Shown one piece after another: positions 17,308 to 28,404 of a DNA stretch of 64,000 nucleotides. Origin of the DNA: CAIQPV01 sp964480365 (GTDB lineage Bacteria > Pseudomonadota > Gammaproteobacteria > Burkholderiales > Gallionellaceae); the NCBI GenBank assembly GCA_964480365.1, contig CAYZPM010000004.1:62001-126000 (forward strand). The letters run 5' to 3'. Under the pieces are notes generated by a model that worked only from the letters and a program-made list of their open reading frames with translations, did not search any database and was not told where the DNA came from. Both the position numbers and the translations under genes were made by a program. Positions within the stretch are counted from its first letter, which is position 1, and every line of letters begins with the position of its first letter.

Positions 17308-18936
17308 ATGGATATCCGTACCATCACCACTCAGCCATTCCAGGATCAGAAGCCCGGCACTTCCGGGCTGCGCAAAAAAGTCCCGGTATTCCAGCAGCCG
17401 CACTATCTGGAAAATTTCGTACAGAGCATCTTTGACAGCATCGACGCGCCGAAGGGCGCAACGCTGGCGCTGGGCGGTGACGGGCGCTATTACAACCGCG
17501 CGGCAATCCAGATCATCCTGAAGATGGCGGCGGCCAACGGCTTCGGCAAGGTGCTAGTGGGGCGCGGCGGCATTCTTTCCACCCCGGCAGCGTCGTGCGT
17601 GATCCGCAAATACCAGACTTTCGGCGGCATCATCCTTTCCGCCAGCCATAACCCCGGCGGGCCGGACGGCGACTTTGGCATCAAATACAACAGCGGCAAC
17701 GGCGGCCCCGCTACCGAGACCGTCACCGAGGCGATTTTCGCCAAAAGCAAAACTATCAGCGCATACCGCATCCTCGATGCCGCCGACGTGGCGTTGGATG
17801 CGCCCGGCACTTTTGCGCTGGGTGCCATGCAGGTCGAAGTGTTCGACCCGGTGAGCGACTACGCCGAACTGATGGAATCGCTGTTTGATTTTGCGGCAAT
17901 CCGTAACTTACTAACGTGTTTTCGCATCAAGTTCGATGCCATGCACGCGGTGAACGGGCCTTACGCGAAAGAAATTCTGGAGCACCGCTTGGGCGCGCCC
18001 GCAGGCAGCGTGATGAACTTCGTGCCGCTGGAAGATTTCGGTGGCGGCCACCCCGATCCCAATTTGACTTACGCGCATGAGCTGGTGGAGATCATGTACG
18101 GCGACAATGCGCCGGACTTCGGTGCGGCCTCGGACGGCGACGGCGACCGCAACATGATTCTGGGCAAGCATTTCTTCGTCACTCCTTCCGACAGCCTCGC
18201 CCTGCTCGCCGCCAACGCCACCTTGGCGCCGGGCTACAAGCAGGGTCTGGCGGGCATTGCACGCTCGATGCCGACGAGCGCGGCGGCGGATCGCGTGGCG
18301 CAGGCGTTGAATATTCCCTGCTACGAAACACCCACCGGCTGGAAGTTTTTCGGCAACCTGATGGATGCGGGCAAGGTCACGCTGTGCGGCGAAGAAAGCT
18401 TCGGCACCGGTTCTAACCATGTACGCGAGAAGGATGGCCTTTGGGCAGTATTGTTCTGGCTCAACATTCTCGCAGCGCGCGGACAATCGGTTGAAAGCAT
18501 CGTACTGGAACATTGGGCGAAGTATGGCCGCAACTTCTATTCGCGCTACGACTATGAGGGACTGCCCACGGAAGCGGCGCAAGGCGTGATGCAACATTTA
18601 AAGAATAATTTCGCCATGCTGAATGGCGCGCAATTCGGCAAGTACACCGTGAATCTTTGCGACGACTTCAGCTACACCGACCCGGTGGATGGCAGCGTGA
18701 GCAAAAACCAGGGCGTGCGCATCATTTTCACCGATGGTTCGCGCATTATCTTCCGCCTCTCCGGCACCGGCACAGAAGGCGCAACGCTGCGCGTGTATCT
18801 GGAAGCCTATGAGGCCGATACTTCGCGCCACCACCTTGATGCACAAGTGGCGCTGGCGGAACTGATCCAGATAGCCTTGCAGATTTCTGAACTCAAACAA
18901 CGTACCGGGCGCGAGCAGCCCACGGTGATTACCTAA
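17308..18936 (+). CDS. pgm: Phosphoglucomutase (alpha-D-glucose-specific)
   Basis: A 542-residue phosphohexomutase interconverting glucose-1-P and glucose-6-P, linking glycogen and sugar-nucleotide synthesis to glycolysis. The phosphoserine loop SASHNPGG is near residue 113, the metal loop DGDGDRN near 275, the sugar-binding GEESFGTGS near 360, and a C-terminal phosphate-binding RLSGTGTEG. The length fits the eukaryote-like Pgm rather than the shorter PgmA/AlgC type. It starts at ATG 17308 after GAGGG. Confidence 0.94.
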   Translation: MDIRTITTQPFQDQKPGTSGLRKKVPVFQQPHYLENFVQSIFDSIDAPKGATLALGGDGRYYNRAAIQIILKMAAANGFGKVLVGRGGILSTPAASCVIRKYQTFGGIILSASHNPGGPDGDFGIKYNSGNGGPATETVTEAIFAKSKTISAYRILDAADVALDAPGTFALGAMQVEVFDPVSDYAELMESLFDFAAIRNLLTCFRIKFDAMHAVNGPYAKEILEHRLGAPAGSVMNFVPLEDFGGGHPDPNLTYAHELVEIMYGDNAPDFGAASDGDGDRNMILGKHFFVTPSDSLALLAANATLAPGYKQGLAGIARSMPTSAAADRVAQALNIPCYETPTGWKFFGNLMDAGKVTLCGEESFGTGSNHVREKDGLWAVLFWLNILAARGQSVESIVLEHWAKYGRNFYSRYDYEGLPTEAAQGVMQHLKNNFAMLNGAQFGKYTVNLCDDFSYTDPVDGSVSKNQGVRIIFTDGSRIIFRLSGTGTEGATLRVYLEAYEADTSRHHLDAQVALAELIQIALQISELKQRTGREQPTVIT

Positions 18937-19071
18937 GGTGGACGAGCCGGAACCCAAAAATAACTGATGGATAGGTTGATTTTAAGCGATGTTACAGGGT
19001 ATTTCACTGCATAAAACAACAAATGCAAAGATGCGGATTCTATATTTTCGCTTCCCTCTTTATTGCCCCTC

Positions 19072-19099
19072 TTGTCAATATTGCAAACTTCTTTATAAT
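19072..19099 (+). promoter_or_regulatory. Sigma-70 promoter for the citrate lyase operon
   Basis: TTGTCA (19072-19077), 16 bases, then a perfect TATAAT (19094-19099). It lies in the only large gap upstream of aclB; transcription should begin near 19106, leaving a leader of about 320 nt. Confidence 0.6.
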
Positions 19100-19105
19100 C
19101 CATTG

Positions 19106-19425
19106 CTGATTAATAAAAACGAGTAGTGGAGCCGACAGGTTCCATTACACAAAACATCAGCCTGCCACGATGTGGCAAAGGAACTGAGTACGGGGAGTCA
19201 GCGTAAATAGGGAGCATACCCGCAGGGGCGGGCATTGCCTCTTTCGCCGCTAATCGCCAGCGCAGCAGCACAACGTGCCGACTTCAAGAACATCGCCATG
19301 CCCAGCCTGCTGGACAGTGAGTTGCCTGACTTTGCCTCGCAGAGGTTCTGGCAACCGGAGGGGGTTGCATCCGCCATGCGCGGCTGCAAACAACCAGAAT
19401 TTGATAACGAAAGGGTAAGTGAATT
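19106..19425 (+). other. Long structured 5' leader of aclB
   Basis: About 320 nt without a convincing gene. Short hairpins can be drawn: GGAGCC-GACA-GGTTCC, GCCAC-GAT-GTGGC and CCCGC-AGGG-GCGGG. A 64-codon ORF at 19235-19429 overlaps the aclB start but has no recognisable product. It may be a cis-regulatory leader; it matches no riboswitch class I can name. Confidence 0.35.
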
Positions 19426-20706
19426 ATGAATGTAAGCGGAATGCTCCACGGAGCCGGGCTGCTCAAAATCGTTGACTTTCCGGCCTCCGAGATACTTGGG
19501 CCGGAAGCAAGCGAACACGAGATCCACAGCATGATCGAACGTTGCGGCTCGGTCTTCGTCAAGCCTATATTTAAAGGCGGCATAGGCAAGAAGGGCAAAT
19601 CCGGACTGATCGGGCGCGCTAAAGACTTGAAGTCGGCGCTGGCCGAAAAAGAGCGCCTGTACTTTGCCGAATATAAAGTTGGCGAGGTTACGTACAAGTC
19701 GCGTGGGGTCACTTTCGAGGGCGCCGTTCCTGCCCAATATGAAATTTACTTCTCTATCACTGATTCGACTCGCTACCGCGCGCCAGTCATGACGCTCACC
19801 CATCACGGTGGCATGGACATCGAAGAATTGGATAAGACCCAGATCATCGAAGTCCCGTTCGATCCGCTGACCGGACTCAAGTCCTTCGTCATTTCCAATG
19901 CACTGTCCGACCTGGGCGCGCCGCGCGAGATCGTATCACCGTTGGTGCAACACCTGCCCAAGCTATGGGATTTGTTCCATCATTACGGCATGTCCACGCT
20001 GGAACTCAATCCAATTCGCATGATGGAGACCAAGTCCGGTTCGCTAGTTCCGGTGGCCTGTGACTTCAAGTGCGGCTTTGATCGCGACGATCCGCGCGTG
20101 GGCCGCTTGAACCTGCCCGTTGATCTCTTTGTAACCGAGGCTAACGACTTTGAGCAGGAGATCAACGAACTGCGCACCTACCAAGGACAGAGCGACGTTT
20201 ACGTGATCAACGAAAAGGGCACCATCCTGGCCCCCACCTTTGGCGGCGGCGCGAATTCGCTGGTTACCGAGGTGCTGGGCAACGATGCCATCATCTCCTC
20301 CGATTTCGGCGGCAATCCGCCTTATGAGAAAATGTACGAGGTGATGCGTATCAGCCTCAAATATTATCTCAAACAATCGAATGTGCTGTTCATCATCGGC
20401 GGCAAGGCCAACAACACCGACATCTTCGTCACGTTCCGGGCGATGGCCGATGCGTTGCGCGATTATTTCAGCGAACGCGGCCCGACTCCGCTGTATGTGG
20501 TGATCGGTCGCGGTGGTCCCAATGTGATACGCGGCATGGGCGTGTTCAAGGATGTGCTCGACTCGTTGCGGATACCTTACCGTATCTTCGGTTTCGACTC
20601 CGCGATGACTGACGTGGTGAATTACGCTCAGGAGGCGAATCGCTGGATGAAAAGCGGCGGTCGGGCTGAAGTGGCTAAACTGCTGGGGTTGCCAGCCGAC
20701 GCTTGA
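19426..20706 (+). CDS. aclB: ATP-citrate lyase, ATP-grasp (beta-like) subunit
   Basis: A 426-residue protein resembling the ATP-grasp plus citrate-binding half of ATP-citrate lyase and the succinyl-CoA synthetase beta subunit. The N-terminal ATP-grasp (FVKPIFKGGIGKKGKSG, LELNPIRMM) is followed by a flavodoxin-like ligase domain with AFDxSxGGNPPYE-type features (DFGGNPPYEKMY) and a GRGGPNVIRGMG loop. With the AclA-like protein downstream it should cleave citrate to acetyl-CoA and oxaloacetate using ATP and CoA. It starts at ATG 19426; a palindromic repeat separates it from aclA. Confidence 0.82.
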   Translation: MNVSGMLHGAGLLKIVDFPASEILGPEASEHEIHSMIERCGSVFVKPIFKGGIGKKGKSGLIGRAKDLKSALAEKERLYFAEYKVGEVTYKSRGVTFEGAVPAQYEIYFSITDSTRYRAPVMTLTHHGGMDIEELDKTQIIEVPFDPLTGLKSFVISNALSDLGAPREIVSPLVQHLPKLWDLFHHYGMSTLELNPIRMMETKSGSLVPVACDFKCGFDRDDPRVGRLNLPVDLFVTEANDFEQEINELRTYQGQSDVYVINEKGTILAPTFGGGANSLVTEVLGNDAIISSDFGGNPPYEKMYEVMRISLKYYLKQSNVLFIIGGKANNTDIFVTFRAMADALRDYFSERGPTPLYVVIGRGGPNVIRGMGVFKDVLDSLRIPYRIFGFDSAMTDVVNYAQEANRWMKSGGRAEVAKLLGLPADA

Positions 20707-20707
20707 G

Positions 20708-20790
20708 CGTAGGGTGGGCATGTCTTTTGTGCCCACACGTCTACCCATTTAATACCGTCAGCGTGGGCGCAAAATCGTGCCCACCCTACG
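20708..20790. repeat. 83-bp inverted repeat between aclB and aclA
   Basis: Perfect 13-bp outer arms CGTAGGGTGGGCA and TGCCCACCCTACG, with a nested hairpin GTGGGCA...TGCCCAC in the left half. It begins directly after the aclB stop. It might modulate the aclB/aclA expression ratio. Confidence 0.7.
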
Positions 20791-20831
20791 AAAATAAATA
20801 TTTAAGCAATGAATAGTAAAGGTGATATGCA

Positions 20832-23534
20832 ATGAGAAAGCCTGGTATCGAAAACTTTAAATACTACGTTGGCACGCGGTCGTTGGCCGATATTGCCACC
20901 CCGGAAGATCGCATCTGCGTGCTTAACATCACGGGTAACGAATCCCGTGCGGTGACCCCGGTCAGCCACGTCTATTCGGGAGGCAATGTGGTGTTCGGCA
21001 CCTCGCCGGGCCGTCGTGGGCAGGTCGTTGAAACAAGCCTGGGTAATATCCCCGTTTACAACAACGTGCGCGAAGGAATGGAGGCCGGACATAAATTCAA
21101 CGTCGGCGTCGTCTATTTGCCGCCCTCTGCCGTGCGCGACGGTGTCGCCGAACTGATCCGGATCAATCCCGATGTCGAGAAAGTCATCATCCTCACCGAG
21201 AAAGTGTCTGTGCATGACTCCCGCGAGATACGTGCGCTTGGCCAGCAGCGCGGTGTGGACATTTTCGGTGCCAACTGCCTGGGTGTCGCGGACTCTTGGA
21301 ACCATATCCGCATAGGCGGCGCACTGGGCGGCGACAATCCTGCCGAGAGTTTGCGCAAAGGCTCGGTCGCTATCTATTCCAACTCCGGCAACTTCACCAC
21401 CACCATCGCAAACTATCTGTCCATCGGTGGCTGGGGAACGACGACACTGATTTCCAGCGGCAAGGATGTGTACATCAACTTTGCTACCCCCGAGTTTGCT
21501 TTTGCCATGGCTAACGACCCGCGCACCAAAGCGGCGGTGTTGTATTGCGAGCCTGGTGGTTATTACGAAGAAGCGGTTACCTTTGAAAAGCCGGTAGTCG
21601 CATGTGTGGTTGGTCGCTGGAAAGCGAACCTTACACGTGCAGTCGGCCACGCCGGCGCCATAGGCGGCTCGGGCGACGGCGCGCTGGCCAAAGAAAAATG
21701 GTTCATGGACAAGTTCGGTGTGACCGACCTCTTCACGCCCGAAAATCCGGTGTGTTCGAAAAAAGGCGCGGTGGTCACCAACATCTCCCACATTCCGCTG
21801 GCGCTGACTGCGGTGATGAAGTTGAACGGTGTCGAGAAGGACTTTCCGCCGGAAGGGAATCTGGAACTGAAACCATGGTTCGGCGATGATCAGGGTTTGA
21901 AACTTCCGCCCTCGTTGAGTATTCCCGTGGTTCAGGCCTTGTCGCCTTACGACGTACAAATCACCGAACTGCTCAAGCACGTGGGCGCTATCTTCCCGCG
22001 CCAAACCATGAAAGACTGTTCGGGAAGCTCGGTGATGGACCCCAAGACGCAGGTCACCAAGGTCAACGGCATTTCCATTCTGGACACGGCCAAGCAGCCT
22101 CTGGAATCCAACCTGTGCCTGGCGCTGGTACGCGAACTCAACGACGCCAACGACAACGCCTTGTTCAATCTCGCGGTAGCGGCGCGGGTTAACCTGCACG
22201 GCGAGGTCATGCTGGCTGCCGCTGATGCGGCACGCGAGGCCGGCAACGCTCCCAATACGGCGATCAGTTCGGCTGTCGCGCTACTTGGCCCAAAACGCGT
22301 TGATGGGGCACGGCAGGCCGCCGACACGCTGGTTGAGTTGTTTGCGCACTCCGATCTGCTCACGGGTGATGACGAACAGGCCAAAATTTCGCCAGCCACG
22401 GCCAGTCCCGAACAACTTGCAACCCTGCTGGGTAAAGCGCCGGATGCGCAAGCTGAAGCGATGCTCAAGGCTTACGACAAACGCGGTGGCAAGTCGGTGT
22501 TCGTGCGTTACTTGCGCTCGCTGAACGGCCACCCGACCACCGATGCGGTGATCGCCGCGCTCACCACGACTATCGCGTGGGAGCCGCTGATTCGCAAGCG
22601 CATCTCGCGCTTGACGGTGCGCAATTTGCCTTGGTATGCCCACTTGTTCGCGGTCATCCTCGGCGCAGCGACCGAGGGCAAGCATCACCAGCCGGGCAAG
22701 TTCTGCGGTATCGACAATGAAGAAATTCTGGGTTCATGGACGATCACCGAATTGGCTTATCTTTCCTTGTTAGGTGAGCGTCCAACTGAGGCGACCCTAT
22801 TCCCGTTCCAGGTCATCCTGGGGCTGATCATCTCCAACGGCGTCGGCACCATTTCGGCGCAGGGCTGTAAAGGCGCGGTATCGGCGGACGGCCCGGAATC
22901 GCCGGAGCGGGTGCAGATCAACAAGGGCATGATCGGTTTCCTCACCCACACTGGCTTTGCCCATGGCGGCAACGGCTACGAGGGTATCCAGTTCCTGATC
23001 GAGAGCTTCAGCAACACCAACTTGGCCGACGCAGGCGCACTCGACCACGGCCTTGACCTGAAGGCGATGGCGACGAAATTTGCGCTGGCATTCAATGACG
23101 AGAAAAAGGCTGGCAAGGCGCTCGGCCTGCCGGTGCGCAACATTCCCGGCGTCAACCATCCCGTGTTCAAGGGGCATCAGGTCAACAAAGACCCGCGCGA
23201 AGTTTACATCGCGGAGTTGTTTGAGGAACGCGGTGAAAAGAACGTGTTCCACGACTTTTACCGTACGCTGGTTCAGGCCTTGTTCGACAACGGCGTGACC
23301 AATAACGTGTTCTGCGTCAACATTGACGCCATCATCGCCGCGATGCTGCTGAAGCTTCTGTGGTCACGCTACCGCAAGGGCGAATTCAGCGAAAGCTCGC
23401 TGGAAATGGCGGCATTCACCGCATTCCTGTTCGGTCGTATGGCGGGATGCGCAGGTGAAATTGACGACCATATCAATCGTGGTCGCAACATGGATACGCG
23501 GACTCCAGCTTCGCAATGCAGTCATGTTTCGTAA
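20832..23534 (+). CDS. aclA: ATP-citrate lyase, CoA-ligase plus citrate synthase-like (alpha-like) subunit, atypical
   Basis: A 900-residue protein. Residues ~1-330 are a CoA-binding/ligase module with the phospho-histidine His273 in VGHAGAIGGSGDG. Residues ~600-890 resemble the citrate synthase fold, with GVNHPVF (second catalytic His), VNIDAII (catalytic Asp) and an ACL-like DTRTP ending. Odd: it is about 290 residues longer than Chlorobium-type AclA, with an extra helical region at ~370-600. The segment usually reading ADHGPAVS reads ISNGVGTIS, so the first catalytic His appears to be Asn. It could be a type II ATP-citrate lyase or a related citryl-CoA enzyme. AAAGGTG precedes ATG 20832. 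Confidence 0.75.
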   Translation: MRKPGIENFKYYVGTRSLADIATPEDRICVLNITGNESRAVTPVSHVYSGGNVVFGTSPGRRGQVVETSLGNIPVYNNVREGMEAGHKFNVGVVYLPPSAVRDGVAELIRINPDVEKVIILTEKVSVHDSREIRALGQQRGVDIFGANCLGVADSWNHIRIGGALGGDNPAESLRKGSVAIYSNSGNFTTTIANYLSIGGWGTTTLISSGKDVYINFATPEFAFAMANDPRTKAAVLYCEPGGYYEEAVTFEKPVVACVVGRWKANLTRAVGHAGAIGGSGDGALAKEKWFMDKFGVTDLFTPENPVCSKKGAVVTNISHIPLALTAVMKLNGVEKDFPPEGNLELKPWFGDDQGLKLPPSLSIPVVQALSPYDVQITELLKHVGAIFPRQTMKDCSGSSVMDPKTQVTKVNGISILDTAKQPLESNLCLALVRELNDANDNALFNLAVAARVNLHGEVMLAAADAAREAGNAPNTAISSAVALLGPKRVDGARQAADTLVELFAHSDLLTGDDEQAKISPATASPEQLATLLGKAPDAQAEAMLKAYDKRGGKSVFVRYLRSLNGHPTTDAVIAALTTTIAWEPLIRKRISRLTVRNLPWYAHLFAVILGAATEGKHHQPGKFCGIDNEEILGSWTITELAYLSLLGERPTEATLFPFQVILGLIISNGVGTISAQGCKGAVSADGPESPERVQINKGMIGFLTHTGFAHGGNGYEGIQFLIESFSNTNLADAGALDHGLDLKAMATKFALAFNDEKKAGKALGLPVRNIPGVNHPVFKGHQVNKDPREVYIAELFEERGEKNVFHDFYRTLVQALFDNGVTNNVFCVNIDAIIAAMLLKLLWSRYRKGEFSESSLEMAAFTAFLFGRMAGCAGEIDDHINRGRNMDTRTPASQCSHVS

Positions 23535-23540
23535 TTTCGT

Positions 23541-23673
23541 TAGGATGGGTGGAGCGTAGCGATAACCAATGACTTGGCTGTCGTTTCTGGACAGCTTAGT
23601 CAGATGGCTATGCAGAGCTACCCATCAATTTGTTACCGTGGAACGATGGGCATCGCGTTGCTCCACCCATCCT
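23541..23673. repeat. GGATGGGTGGAGCG-family inverted repeat interrupted by a hairpin repeat
   Basis: Outer arms TAGGATGGGTGGAGCG (23541 on) and GCTCCACCCATCCT (to 23673) match the element at 17166-17245. The arm sequence GCGATA|CCCATC is split by copy B of the hairpin family, giving a nested arrangement with TA at both junctions. Confidence 0.7.
23562..23620 (+). repeat. Hairpin repeat family, copy B (nested)
   Basis: ATAACCAATGACTTGGCTGTC, loop GTTTCTG, GACAGCTTAGTC, then AGATGGCTATGCAGAGCTA. The stem GCTGTC/GACAGC is perfect and GACT pairs with AGTC. It is inserted in the left arm of the surrounding element. Confidence 0.7.
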
Positions 23674-23807
23674 GCGCGAATTTAATTTTTACGCGATAAT
23701 TTAGTTTTTAGCGCAACAACTCGGAGAAGAACGCAAGATGGGTAGAGCACATCGCCTAACCCAATCATTAAAGTTCATCAAGCTTCGATGAGTTGCGCGG
23801 TTTCACC

Positions 23808-23841
23808 CGTCTTGTGACGACTACCACTCGTCCTGTGACGA
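23808..23841. promoter_or_regulatory. Direct repeats upstream of aconitase
   Basis: CGTCTTGTGACGA (23808-23820) and CGTCCTGTGACGA (23829-23841) recur at exactly 21 bp, two helical turns, ending 40 bp before the aconitase ATG. They are candidate tandem sites for a regulator; no factor is identified. Confidence 0.4.
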
Positions 23842-23881
23842 TTACTGATTTATTATTTGACGCACTAATTTTGGAGAACTT

Positions 23882-25831
23882 ATGTCCGCATTAAACGTCG
23901 CACAGAAAATCCTCCTGGCAAATGCAGCCGGAGGTCTGAAACAGTTGCCCGAAGCTGGGCAACCATTGGAAATTCAATTCACTCACACTCTGTATCAGGA
24001 TGCCACCGGCACGGCCGCAGCACTCGCCTTCGAAAAGATGGGCGTGGATCGGGTGAAGACCACCTCCGTCATCGTGGTGGATCACAAGACCCTGCAAGTC
24101 GGCTACATTGACGGCGACGACCATCGCTACCTAGAGACCTTCAGCAAGAAATACGGCTGCTGGTTCTCACGCGGCGGGAATGGCATTTGCCACAGCGTAT
24201 TTTTGGAAGACTTCGCTGCACCCGGCAAGTCGGTTATCGGCTCCGATTCCCACACCACCAACGCTGGCGGCATGGGCATGCTGGCCATGGGCGCGGGCGG
24301 CACCGATGTGAGTTTTGCCATGGCTGGCACTTCTTACAAGATCGAAATGCCGCAGGTGGTGCAAGTGAATCTCACCGGCGCGCTGCATCCGGGCGTACTG
24401 GCCAAGGACGTGATCCTGAACGTGCTCAAGGTCATCGGCATCAAGGGCAACAAGGACATCTGCCTGGAGTACACCGGGCCGGGGTTGAAGAGTCTGGCAG
24501 TGCCTGATCGCGCGACCATCTGCAACATGGGAACCGAGGGCGGCGTCGCCTTCTCGATTTTTCCTTCGGATGAGATTACCCAGGCTTTCCTCGAAGGCCG
24601 CCAACGCGCGAAGGATTTCCAGCCACTGTCTGCCGATGCGGGCGCAACGTATTCGCGTACCGTCGAGATAGACCTTTCGGCGCTGGTTCCCACCATCGCA
24701 CTGTATCCGCGATTGAAGTCCATGGAGCCCGTATCCAAGCATGCCGGGATGCCCGTTGACGCCGTGTTCATCGGTAGCTGCACCAATGCCAACTACGAAA
24801 ATCTGGCCCGTGTCGGCGAAATTCTGCGCGGCAAAAAAGTCAAGGTTGACACGGCTATTGCTCCTGGATCGCAGGCCATCGCACGCCAACTGGCGGCGGC
24901 TGGCTACCTGGAAATTTTCTACGCAGCCGGTGTGCGCGTGTTGGAAAATGCCTGTAGCGCCTGTATCGGCCAGGGCTTCAGCCCACCCAGCGATGGCGTG
25001 ATGCTGTCTACCGCCAACCGCAACTTCGCCGGACGCTCGGGAACCGAGAGCGCCGCTGTGCATCTGGTCAGCCCGGTTACTGCTGCGGCCAGCGCCGTCA
25101 TGGGCTGCCTGACCGACCCGCGCGATCTCATCGGCGACAATCCTAATCTGACCATCAAGCAAGTGCCGCCGGTGGTTGACATGGCTGCCTATCAGGCACC
25201 GCTGCCGCCAGCCGAAGCTGCCAAGGTGGTGATGCGTTATGGCCCCGACATTGCGCCGCTGCCGACGCTGACCAGCTTGCCCGCGAAACTGGCAGGCGAA
25301 GTCATGCTCAAGCTGGGCGACGAAGTTACGACCGACCTGATCCAGCCAGCGGGCAAGTACCTGTCCCTGCGTTCCAACGCGGACGAGTACGCCAAGCAGG
25401 CTACCTTCATTCAGGCCGACAAGACTTTCAGCGCCAGGGCTGCGGCAGTACGCGATGCGGGCCAGCATGGCTTCATCGTTGCAGGTGACGGCTACGGCAT
25501 GGGTAGTTCCCGCGAGCACGCCGGGTTGTGTCCGCGCATTCTGGGGATACGCGCCATCGTAGCCAAGGGTTTCGAGCGCATCCACCTGGCCAATCTCGCC
25601 AACTTCGGCATACTGGGTCTGACCTTCGAGAATCCAGCCGACCTTGACCGCATAGAGCAAGGCGCCAAGGTTGCGCTGGATACTTCCGGTCTGGAGAGCG
25701 GTCATCTCAAGCTGGTAGTTGACGGTGTTGGCGATATCCCCCTCAAACTCGGACAAGGCAAGGAAGATATTCCCATGATCCGTGCAGGTGGTGCGCTTTC
25801 ATTGTTCGCCAGCCAGCAACAGTCGGCCTAA
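23882..25831 (+). CDS. acn: Aconitate hydratase
   Basis: A 649-residue aconitase interconverting citrate and isocitrate. Three [4Fe-4S] ligands are visible: Cys300 in GSCTNANYEN, Cys358 and Cys361 in ACSACIGQG. The C-terminal swivel domain carries GYGMGSSREHAG. At 649 residues it is a short aconitase, much smaller than the ~890-residue AcnA or ~865-residue AcnB. GGAG six bases before ATG 23882 supports the start. It lies between citrate lyase and isocitrate dehydrogenase genes, all on +. Confidence 0.93.
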   Translation: MSALNVAQKILLANAAGGLKQLPEAGQPLEIQFTHTLYQDATGTAAALAFEKMGVDRVKTTSVIVVDHKTLQVGYIDGDDHRYLETFSKKYGCWFSRGGNGICHSVFLEDFAAPGKSVIGSDSHTTNAGGMGMLAMGAGGTDVSFAMAGTSYKIEMPQVVQVNLTGALHPGVLAKDVILNVLKVIGIKGNKDICLEYTGPGLKSLAVPDRATICNMGTEGGVAFSIFPSDEITQAFLEGRQRAKDFQPLSADAGATYSRTVEIDLSALVPTIALYPRLKSMEPVSKHAGMPVDAVFIGSCTNANYENLARVGEILRGKKVKVDTAIAPGSQAIARQLAAAGYLEIFYAAGVRVLENACSACIGQGFSPPSDGVMLSTANRNFAGRSGTESAAVHLVSPVTAAASAVMGCLTDPRDLIGDNPNLTIKQVPPVVDMAAYQAPLPPAEAAKVVMRYGPDIAPLPTLTSLPAKLAGEVMLKLGDEVTTDLIQPAGKYLSLRSNADEYAKQATFIQADKTFSARAAAVRDAGQHGFIVAGDGYGMGSSREHAGLCPRILGIRAIVAKGFERIHLANLANFGILGLTFENPADLDRIEQGAKVALDTSGLESGHLKLVVDGVGDIPLKLGQGKEDIPMIRAGGALSLFASQQQSA

Positions 25832-25850
25832 CTGCGTAGAGTAATAGGGT

Positions 25851-25875
25851 GTAGGTCGGGCAAAGCCCGGCCTAC
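25851..25875. terminator. Hairpin between acn and icd
   Basis: GTAGGTCGGGC-AAA-GCCCGGCCTAC forms an 11-bp stem with one G-T pair. It is the same family as the hairpin at 3673-3694. It may act as an attenuator or mRNA 3' end between acn and icd; no U-tract follows. Confidence 0.45.
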
Positions 25876-25901
25876 ATTACTTAAACCTGAAAGAGAAAAA
25901 T

Positions 25902-28127
<2,226 letters not shown>

Positions 28128-28213
28128 TTAAACCAAATAATTCATTAGTGGTGAGTCCCCTCCTCCTTGCAGTCCGTCAAATTTTTGGCCGGGCACACGG
28201 GGAGGGCTAGGGA

Positions 28214-28275
28214 TAACCCATCACTTGCTGCGTTTTTTGCAGCTTAGTGAGATGGCTAGTAGTTCTATCAGGGGG
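28214..28275 (+). repeat. Hairpin repeat family, copy C
   Basis: TAACCCATCACTTGCTGC, loop GTTTTTT, GCAGCTTAGTG, then AGATGGCTAGTAGTTC and ATCAGGGGG. The outer pair is CACT/AGTG where copies A and B have GACT/AGTC. It lies in the icd-mdh spacer beside GGGGAGGGC-type GC-rich DNA. Confidence 0.7.
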
Positions 28276-28404
28276 TAGAAGCGTTCACTTCACCACTTTT
28301 GCCCCCATCCTGATGAACTAGCTTCGGTTCTAATGAATTTTTGAGGTTATTAAGGAAGCTTTGTTTTGTAATACTCAACATCAATTACCGCGCAGGAGCA
28401 TATT

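Noticed and set aside
19235..19429. 64-codon ORF in the aclB leader
   Set aside because: No ribosome-binding site or homology was recognised; it overlaps the aclB start. Recorded only as part of the leader.
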